DNA of 64,000 bases, from assembly GCF_020164455.1 (NCBI RefSeq), contig NZ_JAIQWW010000013.1, positions 62,001 to 126,000 on the forward strand, given 5' to 3'. The notes below the pieces were generated by a model. That model had not been told where the DNA came from. It ran no database searches and saw only the letters and a list, made by a program, of their open reading frames with translations. This document shows, in pieces, positions 54,901 through 64,000 of the stretch. The DNA is from Phyllobacterium chamaecytisi. Its GTDB lineage: Bacteria > Pseudomonadota > Alphaproteobacteria > Rhizobiales > Rhizobiaceae. Made by a program: the position numbers and the translations under genes. The stretch's first letter is position 1. Every line of letters starts with the position of its first letter.

Positions 54901-55051
54901 TCTCGGCATGGCAACCGCCTCGACGCTCTTCCTGACGCCGGTCGCCTATCTGCTGCTGGCCGGCTTTTCCAAGCCGAAAGCCGAGGAAGAAGCGCGACTC
55001 AACCGAGAGCTCCTGGAAGTCGCTTCGCAACCACCGCTGGCGGCGGAATAA
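51914..55051 (+). CDS. RND-family efflux permease (HAE-1 type)
   Basis: A 1045-residue inner-membrane proton antiporter with twelve helices and two large periplasmic loops. It has FIRRPVMALVLNALIV at the start, LVLATGLVVDDAIVVLENI in helix 4 with the two Asp of the proton relay, and GIMAKNGILIVEFANHLRD. The GTG start at 51914 follows GAGG. It probably exports drugs or hydrophobic compounds; the substrate is not predictable. Confidence 0.94.
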   Translation: MSASNGQNDSSFTALFIRRPVMALVLNALIVVAGLAAWYGVDVRELPDVDRPVVTVSTDFESAAAETVDRELTSAIEGAVSRVSGVKSISSSSSFGSSRVTVEFNDGVDLNVAAADMRDAISRITNTLPDEADPPRIVKADANSDAVMRLAVTSDTMAVEDMTVLVEDQIEDVLASVPGVADVQVNGNRSKIFRIDIDQGKVASLGMNIADIRNALTTMAFDTPAGQLNSNDQSIVVRATAPVSTPEDFENIIIKGQTKIRDVATVTMGPDIGTSILRANGKTGIGLGIIRQAQSNTLDISKGVRAAVAQLQQTLPEGVDIRVTSDDADFVNGAVHEVEIALGVSVVIIILIIYLFLWDIRATLIPAVSLPVALIGTISAIYLAGFSINILTLLALVLATGLVVDDAIVVLENIVRRRNQGMGPRAAAVLGTEEVFFAVIATTVTLAAVFVPLSFLPGQTGGLFREFGFVLAICVLLSAVVALTLCPMLASRLLSASEAKHQDVTHTPGRVARVGSWFGNLYKRMLHVCLAAPWIVVVVSVLFAGAAFGAFSLLKQELTPVEDRASAFLRITAPQGVSLEYLGDEMRQIEQLIQPLRDSGEIQNTFSIAGQNGNTNRGFMVLSLATWKERTRSQQEILADVSKRVRNIPGIQVFAAQPNSLGIRGAGNGLQFAVVGTSYAELGTTAAKIVAELEKDSRFDRPRLTNEPTQPQLAVSIDRERASDLNINITGLAEALQSVLDGYKVGSVYIEDRSYDVKLVSSTNPINDPTDLENVFLRTGDGRFVPMSTIAKLTEVAVPPALTREQQMRSVAITSSLRPDFALGDAYKTVQEVAAPLLPSGYRIIPLAEAATLGENSSSMVTTFGFAILIILLVLAAQFESFISAAVVMATVPLGLACAVFAMVMTGTSMNVYSQIGLVLLVGIMAKNGILIVEFANHLRDQGRNVRDAIEEASNIRLRPVVMTMLCAILGGVPLVLASGAGAEARIALGWVIVGGLGMATASTLFLTPVAYLLLAGFSKPKAEEEARLNRELLEVASQPPLAAE

Positions 55052-55295
55052 CGGGCATCAGGTTTGGAATAGATTGCGCTAATCGGCTCGATTTCCGAAT
55101 TTCTTTGACTATCGTATTATTGACGGCGTTCCGTTGCACCTATAGCCAAATCCTGCGGTTTTCCTCGGGAGGAACCTCCAAAACTCTTTTCTACAGTCTA
55201 TGCCATCGTGCGGGTAACATGCATGTCGATGGCCGGTCGTTACTGCATGCGGACTATTTTTAAAAGAAGCATTTTTTTATTCATTGGGAGGAATC

Positions 55296-58200
55296 ATGGC
55301 TTCGTTTCGAATGCTGTCGGGGGCCTTGGCATGTTGTATCATGCTGGCCGGCTGCAATGACTCAAACAAAACAGCGGGTACGGACGACGGGTCCGGAACC
55401 TTTGTCTCGTGCGCAGGCGCCCTTGTTGATGGCAAATGCGTCATCACGCCGGAAGTAGTTACGAGCGCCTGTGAGAAAGGCACATTGATCGACGGAAAAT
55501 GCATTGTGACACCCGTCGCCGTCACCGTATGCCAGACGGGCACGCTGGCTGATGGCCAATGCATCGTCACGCCCGTTGTAGCCTCGGTATGCCAGACCGG
55601 CACCCTTGAAGGCGACAAGTGCGTCGTCAAGCCGGATGTGACCTTGGTATGCCAAACGGGAAAGCTCGAAGTCGACAAATGCGTCGTCAAACCCGATATC
55701 ATTACCGCCAAGTGTGAGACGGGCACCCTCGAAGACGGAAAATGCGTCATCAAACCGAATGTGGTGACTAGCGCGTGTGAGAAGGGCACTCGTGTTGGCA
55801 ACGAGTGCGTCGTCACCCCCGTTATGGTTACGCGGTGTGAATCAGGGACGCTCGACGGTGACGAGTGCATCGTTGTCAAGATTCCGCCCGTTGCCGATCC
55901 CGTCAATCGGGATGATGGCATCAAGCGTGTGGATTGGAATGGCAGCAGTGCCGAGATCACCACCACCGATTCGGTTTCGGGTCTGCGCAATTATCTACTA
56001 AAGACTAATCAAGACCGGTGGAAAGAGAAGACGACGGATCCGGACAGGCCCAAACAACTCAGCATCAAGGAACAAGCCGACGACCCCACGATTCGCACCG
56101 GCAGCCAGATGTTCGATGGCCTGTTTGCCCTGGCAATACAGGAAGCGAGGGAACTGACCGTCACCTCGATTAAGAACGAAGCGTACAACAACAAAGAGGC
56201 CATATCCTGTGGCGGCACGATCGGCTGCTACCAATCGGGAGAAAGGTGGACCTATGTTTGGACGCGCGATACGGCCTATGCGGTTGATCTTGGCCTGGCG
56301 CAGATCAACCCGCAGGCCGCCAAAAACAGCCTGTTATTCAAACTGTCAAAGCGTCGTAATGCAACGCAGACACTCGGCGCTGAGACGGCGGAAATCGTTC
56401 AGGACACCGGCAGTGGCGGAAGCTGGCCGGTCAGCACAGACCGCGTCGTCTGGGCACGAGCCGCTTTCGAGCTGCTCAAATATCTCGATGGCGATGATCG
56501 CACGCAATTCCTCAATGATGCCTACACGGGTATCCGCAACACGATCGAAAACGATCGTATTGCGGCCTATGACGCCCGCGACGGATTGTATCGCGGCGAA
56601 ACCTCGTTCCTCGATTGGCGCGAACAGACCTATCCCAATTGGACGGAGAAAACGGTCGTGCACATTGCGATGTCGAAAACCCTGTCTACCAACATCAATC
56701 ACTGGAAGATTCTCGATGTCGCAGCGAAATTGGCTGTCGAGCTGAACAAAACTTCGGACGCCACGAAATATGTCGGTTGGGCCGACGATCTGAAACAACG
56801 CATAAAGGATGATCTGTGGTTGAAGGATGCCGGCATGTTCAGCATGATGAAAACCACCGAGCTCGATCAGGCTCCGGTGCGTCGTTTTGAATTGCTGGGA
56901 GAGGCTCTGGCCATTCAGGATGGCATTGCCGATAAAGTTCAGACAACGAGTATTCTGCAGAATTACCCGCACACAGCTGCCGGCGCAGCGGTTGTCTGGC
57001 CACAGATGCGAGGTGTGAAGGTCTATCACAACAGGGCGATCTGGCCGTTCGTTTCAGGCTATCTGATCAAGGCCGCGGCCAAAGGGCATAATTCCGAGGT
57101 GGTCAATCGTAACTTCGATACACTTATCAACGGCGCAGCATTGAACCTGTCGAACATGGAGAATTTCGAATTCACCAATCTGGCGGTAACAGCGCCAAAG
57201 GACGAAGACCGCCCGGAAATCGATTCCGACAAGCAATTATGGTCGGTGGGCGGCTACATTGGTTCCGTGCTCGACGTTGTCTTCGGGCGTGACGCCGATA
57301 CGTCGGGCATCCGATTCCAGCCTTTCATCACCAAAAAGATGCACAAAAACATCTTTAATGGTGCCCGTCAGCTGCAGTTGAAGGACCTCGTTTATCGCGG
57401 CAAGAAAATCACGGTAAAAGTGAATTTGCCGGCAGTTGGTACAAGTAATGATGGATATTACTCAATCTCAACAGCAGAATTGAACGGCGCACAGATCGAT
57501 CGGAATAGGTACACACCCCCATCCGCTCTGAAGGATGACAAGGTTAATGTCTTTGTCATCAGCGTGGTTGACAACGCATCCGACGGCGGGACGGCACGCG
57601 TTGTCAACCCCAGCCAGTACTACGGCCCTGAACCCCTCAACCTTGGTCTAACCGCAGGCGACTGGGCAATAAAAAAAGGTGCGGACGGATTGAATAATTT
57701 GTCCTGGACGCCGCCGTCGTCAATATATCCTATTGCAATCAACGTTTACCGCAATGGAGAATTGGTTAAGGCCAACGTAATTGGTAACGAATGGAAAGAC
57801 GATAAAAGCAAACTTGACAGTCAGACATTGTGCTATTCGCTGGAGGCGCAAATTACCAGTGGATTGAGGAACGTCTCGCAACGCACAAATCCTGCCTGCT
57901 ATTGGGGCAATGACAGGCTGACATTTCTCAGCGCCGACATGGCAGTAAACAACATTGTTTCTGGCTCGCCGGCGCAACTGAAGGACGACCATGGCCGCCG
58001 TGCATGGTCGGACTGGGGCGTTCCTGGCGAGGAGCTGACATTCGCCTTCACGCCCTCAATTAGCGGTAGCTATCATGTTCTCCTACGCTACGGTAACGGC
58101 TTTGGCCCTGTGAATACCGGGGTAACAGCGGCAGTCAAGCAAATAGAGATAACGGGCGCTAGTCAGGCTCCGAGCAAAGGCGTCGTGGTCATGCCGCATT

Positions 58201-58403
58201 TGCCAAACTGGGATACCTGGGGCGAATCCACCCCTGCCACGGCAAAACTGACGGCCGGTACATCCTACAAAATCAAGCTTAGTGATTATTACAACATGTC
58301 CTATCTCGCCTCAAACTCAACCTACAGCGGCAGCGGTGGTGCGGGGGGCATATCGAACCGGGCCAATATTGCTGAGTTGATATTGCGGCGCATGGCCGAT
58401 TGA
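55296..58403 (+). CDS. lipoprotein with Cys-repeat stalk and six-hairpin glycosidase domain
   Basis: A 1035-residue protein. A signal peptide and lipobox (IMLAGC, Cys20) precede eight 20-21-residue repeats of the form CxxGTLxDGKCVVxPxV (residues 39 to about 195). Next is an (alpha/alpha)6 glycosidase-like domain (WTYVWTRDTAYAVDLGLAQI; SFLDWREQTYPNW; VWPQMRGVKVYHNRAIWPF), resembling glycogen-debranching/GH63-type enzymes. The C terminus has beta domains, one like a carbohydrate-binding module. It likely acts on an outer polysaccharide. GGGAGG precedes the ATG at 55296. Confidence 0.78.
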   Translation: MASFRMLSGALACCIMLAGCNDSNKTAGTDDGSGTFVSCAGALVDGKCVITPEVVTSACEKGTLIDGKCIVTPVAVTVCQTGTLADGQCIVTPVVASVCQTGTLEGDKCVVKPDVTLVCQTGKLEVDKCVVKPDIITAKCETGTLEDGKCVIKPNVVTSACEKGTRVGNECVVTPVMVTRCESGTLDGDECIVVKIPPVADPVNRDDGIKRVDWNGSSAEITTTDSVSGLRNYLLKTNQDRWKEKTTDPDRPKQLSIKEQADDPTIRTGSQMFDGLFALAIQEARELTVTSIKNEAYNNKEAISCGGTIGCYQSGERWTYVWTRDTAYAVDLGLAQINPQAAKNSLLFKLSKRRNATQTLGAETAEIVQDTGSGGSWPVSTDRVVWARAAFELLKYLDGDDRTQFLNDAYTGIRNTIENDRIAAYDARDGLYRGETSFLDWREQTYPNWTEKTVVHIAMSKTLSTNINHWKILDVAAKLAVELNKTSDATKYVGWADDLKQRIKDDLWLKDAGMFSMMKTTELDQAPVRRFELLGEALAIQDGIADKVQTTSILQNYPHTAAGAAVVWPQMRGVKVYHNRAIWPFVSGYLIKAAAKGHNSEVVNRNFDTLINGAALNLSNMENFEFTNLAVTAPKDEDRPEIDSDKQLWSVGGYIGSVLDVVFGRDADTSGIRFQPFITKKMHKNIFNGARQLQLKDLVYRGKKITVKVNLPAVGTSNDGYYSISTAELNGAQIDRNRYTPPSALKDDKVNVFVISVVDNASDGGTARVVNPSQYYGPEPLNLGLTAGDWAIKKGADGLNNLSWTPPSSIYPIAINVYRNGELVKANVIGNEWKDDKSKLDSQTLCYSLEAQITSGLRNVSQRTNPACYWGNDRLTFLSADMAVNNIVSGSPAQLKDDHGRRAWSDWGVPGEELTFAFTPSISGSYHVLLRYGNGFGPVNTGVTAAVKQIEITGASQAPSKGVVVMPHLPNWDTWGESTPATAKLTAGTSYKIKLSDYYNMSYLASNSTYSGSGGAGGISNRANIAELILRRMAD
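55410..55880 (+). repeat. eight tandem Cys-pair repeats
   Basis: Each unit of 60-63 nt encodes C-x2-3-G-[TK]-L-x4-C-[VI]-[VI]-x-[PK]-x-V with two Cys, probably one disulfide. The units form a rigid stalk between the lipid anchor and the enzyme. The tract may vary in copy number between strains. Confidence 0.8.
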
Positions 58404-58426
58404 GAATTACTGTCATTGTGATGTGC

Positions 58427-58458
58427 AAAAGAGATGGCCCTGCTCGGCCATCTTTTTT
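58427..58458 (+). terminator. rho-independent terminator after the lipoprotein gene
   Basis: AGATGGCC (58432-58439) pairs with GGCCATCT (58446-58453) around a 6-nt loop. It is followed by an uninterrupted T run, and preceding A's extend the stem. Confidence 0.9.
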
Positions 58459-58616
58459 GAGCTCGGCCGCGACGATGCCATTTCTTGACCGTTTGATAAA
58501 AAATTTGACCTTCCGTGAAAATCTGCCATTCTTCCATACAGGTCCGGACGTACCGGCCATCGAAGACTGCTGATCCATGGGAACCGGACGCAGTCCAAAC
58601 GAGGAGATGAGATTTC

Positions 58617-60074
58617 ATGGGATCGATGGATTCTGGAATCCGTGACGTCAAAGCCGGGCGGCTTGCATCCGGCGCCTATGCGGAAGTGTTTGCCGATCTT
58701 CATCCGCCGCTAAGCCGGCACGAAGCCTTTGTCGAATCGGACCGGTGTTACTTCTGCTACGACGCACCATGCATGAATGCCTGCCCGACCGGCATCGATA
58801 TTCCCCTGTTCATTCGCGAGATCGCGGCAGACAATCCTACCGGTTCTGCCAAAACCATTCTCTCCGAAAACATCCTTGGCGGCATGTGCGCCCGCGTCTG
58901 CCCCACCGAGACGTTGTGCGAGCAGGCTTGCGTACGCGAAGTGGCGGAAGGCAAGCCAGTGAAGATCGGCTTGTTGCAGCGTTACGCTACCGATCATTTG
59001 ATGGCCAATGGCCAGCATCCCTTCAAGCGCGCCGAGCCTACGGGCAAATCCATCGCGGTCGTCGGCGCTGGACCAGCGGGTCTGTCCGCCGCCCACCGTC
59101 TGGCCATGCATGGTCACGATGTGACCATTTTTGAAGCGCGCCCCAAGGCGGGCGGCCTCAACGAATATGGTATCGCTGCCTATAAGAGCGTCGATGACTT
59201 CGCCCAGAAGGAACTCGACTTCATTCTCGAAATCGGCGGCATCTCCATCCAGAACGACAAGGCTCTCGGGCGCGATATCAGCCTTGATGCGCTGAGAGCA
59301 GGTTTCGATGCAGTGTTTCTCGGCATGGGGCTGCCGGGCGTCAACGATCTTGGCCTCGAGGGCGAAGACGCCGCCGGCTGTATCGATGCGGTGGATTACA
59401 TTTCGGTGCTTCGCCAGAGCGATAATCTGTCAGAAATCCCTGTCGGCCGGGATGTCGTCGTCATCGGCGGCGGCATGACCGCGATTGACGTTGCGGTACA
59501 GACGAAACTGCTCGGTGCGGAGAATGTCATTATCGCATATCGCCGCGGCCCGGAAAACATGAATGCCAGTGATTTCGAACAGGAACTCGCGCTGAAGAAT
59601 GGCGTGATCATTCGCCACTGGCTGCAGCCTCGCGCGCTGACCCGCAACGAACATGGCGAGGTTTGCGGTATAACGCTGGATTATACCGCCATGACCGACG
59701 GCCGCCTTGGCGTTTCAGGTGAGAGCATCACGCTTGCCAGCGATCAGATATTCAAGGCAATTGGTCAGACGCCAGCTGAGGCGGTGCTTGCCGAAGCGAA
59801 TATCGCCCTCACCAGAGGACGTATAAGTGTTGACGATGAGGGACGCACGTCGATCCCGGGCATCTGGGCCGGCGGCGATTGTGTTGCAGATGGCGAAGAT
59901 CTGACCGTCGCGGCCGTACAGGACGGCAAAATAGCGGCGGAATCAATTCACCGTACGCTGATGCAACAACCGGAAAAGGTCAGCGGCTTCGTCGAAGCTA
60001 TCATGGCTGACAGTTCGGACGGCGCGTCGGTTCCGGAACAGCAACCGAATCATCCAAGTCATTTAGTCAGCTAA
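58617..60074 (+). CDS. preT: NAD-dependent dihydropyrimidine dehydrogenase subunit PreT
   Basis: A 485-residue flavoprotein of the GltD type. N-terminal Cys44, 47, 52 and 56 and a later CARVCPTETLCEQAC cluster bind Fe-S. FAD site VVGAGPAGLSAAH and NAD(P) site VIGGGMTAID follow. With PreA it reduces uracil and thymine in reductive pyrimidine degradation. It is 11 nt upstream of preA. An internal ATG four codons later is also possible. Confidence 0.93.
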   Translation: MGSMDSGIRDVKAGRLASGAYAEVFADLHPPLSRHEAFVESDRCYFCYDAPCMNACPTGIDIPLFIREIAADNPTGSAKTILSENILGGMCARVCPTETLCEQACVREVAEGKPVKIGLLQRYATDHLMANGQHPFKRAEPTGKSIAVVGAGPAGLSAAHRLAMHGHDVTIFEARPKAGGLNEYGIAAYKSVDDFAQKELDFILEIGGISIQNDKALGRDISLDALRAGFDAVFLGMGLPGVNDLGLEGEDAAGCIDAVDYISVLRQSDNLSEIPVGRDVVVIGGGMTAIDVAVQTKLLGAENVIIAYRRGPENMNASDFEQELALKNGVIIRHWLQPRALTRNEHGEVCGITLDYTAMTDGRLGVSGESITLASDQIFKAIGQTPAEAVLAEANIALTRGRISVDDEGRTSIPGIWAGGDCVADGEDLTVAAVQDGKIAAESIHRTLMQQPEKVSGFVEAIMADSSDGASVPEQQPNHPSHLVS

Positions 60075-60085
60075 AGGAAACTGCC

Positions 60086-61396
60086 ATGGCTGATCTTTCA
60101 ACGAATTTCCTCGGCATTAAATCTCCGAACCCTTTCTGGCTCGCCTCTGCTCCACCCACGGACAAGGCCTATAATGTCGAGCGCGCCTTCAAGGCGGGCT
60201 GGGGCGGCGTTGTCTGGAAAACCCTGGGCGAAGAAGGCCCTCCTGTCGTCAATGTCAACGGACCGCGCTATGGCGCTATTCACGGCCCTGACCGGCGCCT
60301 GCTGGGCTTTAACAATATCGAACTCATCACGGACCGCCCGCTCGAAGTGAACCTGCGGGAAATGACCGAGGTGAAAAAGAAATGGCCAGATCGCGCCTTG
60401 ATCGCTTCGATCATGGTACCCTGCGAGGAGGAAGCCTGGAAGGCCATCCTGCCACTGGTGGAAGCCACTGGCTCCGATGGCATCGAATTGAATTTTGGCT
60501 GCCCGCATGGCATGTCCGAGCGCGGCATGGGCGCCGCCGTCGGCCAGGTGCCCGAATACATCGAGATGGTGGTGCGCTGGTGCAAACAATATACCCGTAT
60601 GCCGGTCATCACCAAGCTGACGCCAAACATCACTGACATTCGCAAACCCGCGCGCGCCGCCAAATCTGGCGGTACCGATGCCGTCTCGCTCATCAACACC
60701 ATCAACTCGATTGTTTCAGTTGATCTCGATAACTTCGCCCCGAACCCGACGATCGATGGACGCGGCTCGCATGGCGGCTATTGCGGCCCGGCGGTAAAGC
60801 CGATTGCGCTGAACATGGTAGCGGAAATCGCCCGCGATCCTGAAACACGCGGCCTGCCGATCTCCGGCATCGGCGGTATCACCACATGGCGCGACGCGGC
60901 GGAATTCATCGCACTCGGCTGCGGTAATGTGCAGGTCTGCACGGCAGCCATGACCTATGGTTTCAAGGTTGTGCAGGAAATGATTTCCGGTCTTTCCGAC
61001 TGGATGGATTCCCGCGGATTCCGCACCATCGACGATTTCCAGGGCCTCGCCGTGCCGAATGTTACCGACTGGCAGTACCTCAACCTGAACTACATCACCA
61101 AAGCGCGGATCGATCAGGAGCTATGCATCAAATGCGGCCGCTGCCATATCGTCTGCGAGGACACATCGCATCAAGCGATCACATCGATGGTCGATGGCGC
61201 CCGGCACTTCGAAGTCATCGACGAGGAATGCGTTGGCTGTAACCTTTGCGTCAGTGTTTGCCCTGTTGAAAACTGCATCACCATGGAACCGATGGTTTCA
61301 GGTGTTGATCCGCGCACCAAAATGCCGATCCAGCCGGATTACGCCAACTGGACCACGCATCCGAACAATCCGATGGCAAAGCTGGCCGCCGAGTGA
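60086..61396 (+). CDS. preA: NAD-dependent dihydropyrimidine dehydrogenase subunit PreA
   Basis: A 436-residue protein. The FMN TIM barrel of dihydroorotate dehydrogenase type (FLGIKSPNPFWLASAPPT; GIELNFGCPHGM) is followed by two 4Fe-4S motifs (CIKCGRCHIVC and CVGCNLCVSVCP). It catalyses pyrimidine reduction with electrons from PreT. The downstream hydantoinase genes of the pathway are not in the window. Confidence 0.95.
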   Translation: MADLSTNFLGIKSPNPFWLASAPPTDKAYNVERAFKAGWGGVVWKTLGEEGPPVVNVNGPRYGAIHGPDRRLLGFNNIELITDRPLEVNLREMTEVKKKWPDRALIASIMVPCEEEAWKAILPLVEATGSDGIELNFGCPHGMSERGMGAAVGQVPEYIEMVVRWCKQYTRMPVITKLTPNITDIRKPARAAKSGGTDAVSLINTINSIVSVDLDNFAPNPTIDGRGSHGGYCGPAVKPIALNMVAEIARDPETRGLPISGIGGITTWRDAAEFIALGCGNVQVCTAAMTYGFKVVQEMISGLSDWMDSRGFRTIDDFQGLAVPNVTDWQYLNLNYITKARIDQELCIKCGRCHIVCEDTSHQAITSMVDGARHFEVIDEECVGCNLCVSVCPVENCITMEPMVSGVDPRTKMPIQPDYANWTTHPNNPMAKLAAE

Positions 61397-61496
61397 GCGC
61401 CGGGTTCGATTAGGGGCTGCGACAGCGCATCTATTGACTGACAGGGGCGGAATATGAAAAGTCCGGCGCAGTGAAAATGCAGCAGGTAGCAACACC

Positions 61497-61790
61497 GTGA
61501 TCCGCCATATTGTATTCTTCAGCGCCCGTGAAAAGAAAGACGTCGAGACAATCGTGAAGGGCCTCCGGCGCCTTGGTGAAATCCCTCACTCGACCGTTTT
61601 CGAAGTGATGCCAAATACCAAGACCGATCCGATTTCCGGCGAGATCGATGTCGTCGTCTATGGGGAATTCGAGAACGCCGAGGCGCTGGCGGCCTACAAG
61701 GCGCATCCAATTTACGGCGAAACGACGGCTGTCGTTCGGCCGCTACGTGAACTGCGCATTTCTGCGGATGTGGTGTCGACGCTCAGCTAG
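61497..61790 (+). CDS. Dabb (stress-responsive A/B barrel) protein
   Basis: A 97-residue ferredoxin-like protein (IRHIVFFSARE; DVVVYGEFENAEALAAYKAHP) typical of Dabb proteins. The GTG start at 61497 has only a weak ribosome site. Its 3' end overlaps the convergent cueR gene by 8 nt. Function unknown. Confidence 0.85.
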   Translation: MIRHIVFFSAREKKDVETIVKGLRRLGEIPHSTVFEVMPNTKTDPISGEIDVVVYGEFENAEALAAYKAHPIYGETTAVVRPLRELRISADVVSTLS

Positions 61791-62181
61791 ACCCAGCCGT
61801 GCCGGAAATGCTCTCGAGAATCGGACAATCCGGCCGTTGGTCGCCATGGCAATGCGCAACCAGATGTTTCAGTGTGTGCTGCAATTCGCGCAACTCGATA
61901 ATCTTGCGCTCGATTTCCTGAAGCTTTGACTTTGCGATCGATTTGACGTCGGCACTCGCGCGGCTTTTATCCTCATAGAGCGCCAGCAGCTGGCGGCACT
62001 CTTCAACTGAAAACCCCAGCCCACGGGAGCGCTGCAGGAAGCGCAGCTTGTGCACATCCGACATGGAATAATCGCGATAGCCATTGTCCGCCCGATCCGG
62101 CTTCAGGAGGCCGATATCCTCGTAGTAGCGGATCGTTTTGGCTGGCAGGCCGGATTTGTCAGAAGCGTTACCGATATTCAT
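61783..62181 (-). CDS. cueR: Cu(I)-responsive MerR-family regulator
   Basis: A 132-residue protein with the MerR HTH (NIGNASDKSGLPAKTIRYYEDIGLL), dimerisation helix and the metal loop C-H-G-D-Q-R-P-D-C, two Cys seven residues apart as in CueR. It lies 7 nt after the copper ATPase gene on the same strand, so it is probably the last gene of that operon and activates it under copper stress. The operator would lie beyond the right edge. Confidence 0.9.
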   Translation of the reverse strand: MNIGNASDKSGLPAKTIRYYEDIGLLKPDRADNGYRDYSMSDVHKLRFLQRSRGLGFSVEECRQLLALYEDKSRASADVKSIAKSKLQEIERKIIELRELQHTLKHLVAHCHGDQRPDCPILESISGTAGSS

Positions 62182-62188
62182 GGAGACC

Positions 62189-64000
62189 TCACAATTTTAT
62201 TGTCCGTAGCCGCAGCGCGTTCGCGATGACCGAAACGGATGAAAGGCTCATGGCTGCTGCAGCCAGCATAGGCGAAAGCAACAGACCGAATACCGGATAC
62301 AGCACACCTGCCGCGACCGGCACACCAAGCACATTGTAGACGAAGGCGAAGAACAGGTTCTGCTTGATGTTTCGGATCGTGGCGGCGGCAAGATGGCGGG
62401 CGCGAACGATACCGTTGAGGTCACCTCCGACCAATGTTATCCCGGCGCTCTGCATCGCAACATCCGCTCCCGTACCCATGGCGATACCGACATCGGCCGC
62501 GGCAAGTGCAGGCGCATCATTGACGCCGTCGCCGGCCATCGCGACCTTGGCGCCTTTGGCATGCAGTGCATCGATGAGCTGTTTCTTGCCCTCCGGCAGC
62601 ATATCAGCCCGGACCTCATCGATACCGAGCGCGCGCGCAACTGCCTGCGCCGTCACGGCATTATCGCCGGTTGCCATGATGACCTTCAGCCCCGCCTCGT
62701 GCAGCAAGCGAATTGCCTCCACGGCCGTCGCCTTGACCGGATCGGCAACCGCAACGATCCCGGCGGCCCTCCCATCGATCGCGATGAAAAGCGCGCTCTT
62801 GCCCAGCGCGCGCAAATGGTCGGCTTGCTCGACCAATTGTGAAACGTCAACGCCGATGTCCTGCATCATAGCCTTGTTGCCAAGCGTCACGCTTCTGGCG
62901 TTCACCGTTCCGGATACGCCCTTGCCTGTAGCTGCTTCGAAGCCGATGGCGTCGGCAAGCGTGAGATTGCGCGACTTTGCCCCTTCAACAATCGCTTCGG
63001 CGAGCGGATGTTCGGAGCCTTTCTCGAGGCTTGCAGCAAGAGCCAGCAATTCGTCTTCGGTGAAACCCGGTTCTGCAACCATATCAGTAAGCCTTGGCTT
63101 ACCTTCTGTCAGCGTTCCGGTCTTGTCGACGATCAGCGTATCGACGGCGGCGAAACGTTCCAAAGCCTCTGCATCCTTGATCAGCACGCCCGCGTGAGCT
63201 CCGCGTCCGGTTGCGGTCATGATCGACATTGGTGTCGCCAGACCGAGCGCACAAGGGCAGGCGATGATCAGCACGGAAACGGCGGCGACGAGGCCATAGA
63301 TCATGCTCGGCTCGGGTCCTACGAGTGACCAGACGATGAACGCGACGATAGCAACCAGCACCACTGCCGGAACAAACCAGGCAGCGACGCGATCCGCCAG
63401 GCCCTGGATCGGTGCGCGCGAACGCTGGGCCGAGGCGACCATGCCGACGATCTGCGAGAGCACCGTATCAGCGCCGACCTTTTCCGCTTTTATCATCAGC
63501 GTGCCATTGCGGTTGAGTGTGCCGCCGGTCGCGATGTCATGTTCGGTCTTTTCGACTGGCAGAGGCTCTCCTGTGAGCATGGATTCGTCGATCGAGGAGC
63601 GCCCTTCGAGTACGATGCCGTCTACCGGCACGCTTTCCCCGGGACGCACGCGCAGCCGGTCACCGGCAATTATCTCGTCCAGCGGCACATCCGTTTCTGT
63701 TCCGTCTTCGGCAACGCGCCGGGCCGTCTTGGGCGCGAGATCCAGAAGTGCGCGAATGGCGGAACCTGTGCGTTCACGCGCTCGCAGTTCGAGTATCTGG
63801 CCGAGGAAGACAAGCGTGACGATCACCGCCGCCGCTTCGAAATAAATAGGCACCGAGCCACCATGCATGCGGAAGGAATGCGGAAAAATATCCGGCAGGA
63901 ACGTGGCGACGACACTGAAAGCGTAAGCTGTGCCTACACCAATGGCGATCAACGTCCACATGTTGGGGCTGCGGTTGATGAAAGAAGCCCAGGCCCGCTC
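62189..64000 (-). CDS. copA: Cu(I)-exporting P1B-type ATPase, C-terminal 604 residues
   Basis: The reading frame continues past the right edge, so the N terminus with its metal-binding domains is missing. Seen are the metal-site helix [11 protein letters not shown], the phosphorylation motif [36 protein letters not shown] and [11 protein letters not shown]. The protein exports Cu(I) to the periplasm. CueR is encoded just downstream. Confidence 0.95.
   Translation of the reverse strand, partial: ERAWASFINRSPNMWTLIAIGVGTAYAFSVVATFLPDIFPHSFRMHGGSVPIYFEAAAVIVTLVFLGQILELRARERTGSAIRALLDLAPKTARRVAEDGTETDVPLDEIIAGDRLRVRPGESVPVDGIVLEGRSSIDESMLTGEPLPVEKTEHDIATGGTLNRNGTLMIKAEKVGADTVLSQIVGMVASAQRSRAPIQGLADRVAAWFVPAVVLVAIVAFIVWSLVGPEPSMIYGLVAAVSVLIIACPCALGLATPMSIMTATGRGAHAGVLIKDAEALERFAAVDTLIVDKTGTLTEGKPRLTDMVAEPGFTEDELLALAASLEKGSEHPLAEAIVEGAKSRNLTLADAIGFEAATGKGVSGTVNARSVTLGNKAMMQDIGVDVSQLVEQADHLRALGKSALFIAIDGRAAGIVAVADPVKATAVEAIRLLHEAGLKVIMATGDNAVTAQAVARALGIDEVRADMLPEGKKQLIDALHAKGAKVAMAGDGVNDAPALAAADVGIAMGTGADVAMQSAGITLVGGDLNGIVRARHLAAATIRNIKQNLFFAFVYNVLGVPVAAGVLYPVFGLLLSPMLAAAAMSLSSVSVIANALRLRTIKL

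Noticed and set aside
55277-55990. 237-codon frame antisense to the Cys-repeat lipoprotein
   Set aside because: Its Thr/Ser/His repeats are the complement of the forward Cys repeats. The forward frame has signal peptide, lipobox and a 1035-residue product.

Overview
The window looks like a chromosomal segment of an alphaproteobacterium of the Hyphomicrobiales (Rhizobiales), most likely near Phyllobacterium, Brucella/Ochrobactrum or Mesorhizobium. The evidence is the block tRNA-Ala, acidic TIGR02300-type protein, aroA, membrane gene, cmk, rpsA at 41.7-47.0 kb, together with PrsD/PrsE-like type I secretion genes, DUF982, DUF2277 and DUF3606 proteins, and a PreT-PreA pair. The genus is inferred, not shown.

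Left part (1-19.7 kb). The window opens inside a dTDP-rhamnose operon (rfbC 3' end, rfbB, rfbD). Next comes a large SAM/cyclase/ATPase/TPR signalling protein. A three-gene minus-strand operon follows: an exported di-haem c-type protein, an exported NTF2-like protein and a gluzincin-like metallopeptidase. The most unusual chromosomal locus is at 9.9-15.1 kb. It holds two glycine-rich repeat proteins and a complete inner-membrane type I secretion pair whose ATPase has lost its LSGGQ signature. After it come an orphan IS3-type OrfA, a LuxR regulator with an atypical receiver, DUF2277, a small lipoprotein, a truncated glycine-zipper gene, and a divergent AraC regulator/exported hydrolase pair.

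Middle (19.78-41.71 kb). A roughly 21.9 kb integrative element is bounded by 50-bp direct repeats of the tRNA-Ala(GGC) 3' end. It carries a tyrosine integrase, an AlpA-like DNA-binding protein, a RepA-like RecA-fold ATPase followed by helically spaced TACGAAC repeats (a possible origin), and a run of overlapping small genes. A terminase-small-like protein is followed directly by phage ejection-type proteins. No large terminase, portal, capsid or relaxase gene is seen. The rest is cargo: a DUF4145 protein, a candidate PanAT toxin-antitoxin pair, a DnaA domain IV-like protein, a FadL-type outer-membrane protein with a palindromic operator, DUF982, an IS110 transposase, small rhizobial proteins, a HEPN-like protein and a membrane coiled-coil protein. 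It resembles a phage satellite or a deleted prophage that has gained accessory genes.

Right part (41.7-64 kb). This is core chromosome. aroA, a membrane gene, cmk (fused to a membrane domain) and rpsA (with a hairpin-rich leader and a strong terminator) lie together. They are followed by a membrane protein, a LacI regulator, pncB, an RND efflux pair, a large lipoprotein with a cysteine-repeat stalk and a six-hairpin glycosidase domain, preT-preA, a Dabb protein, a CueR-type regulator, and a copper P-type ATPase that runs off the right edge.
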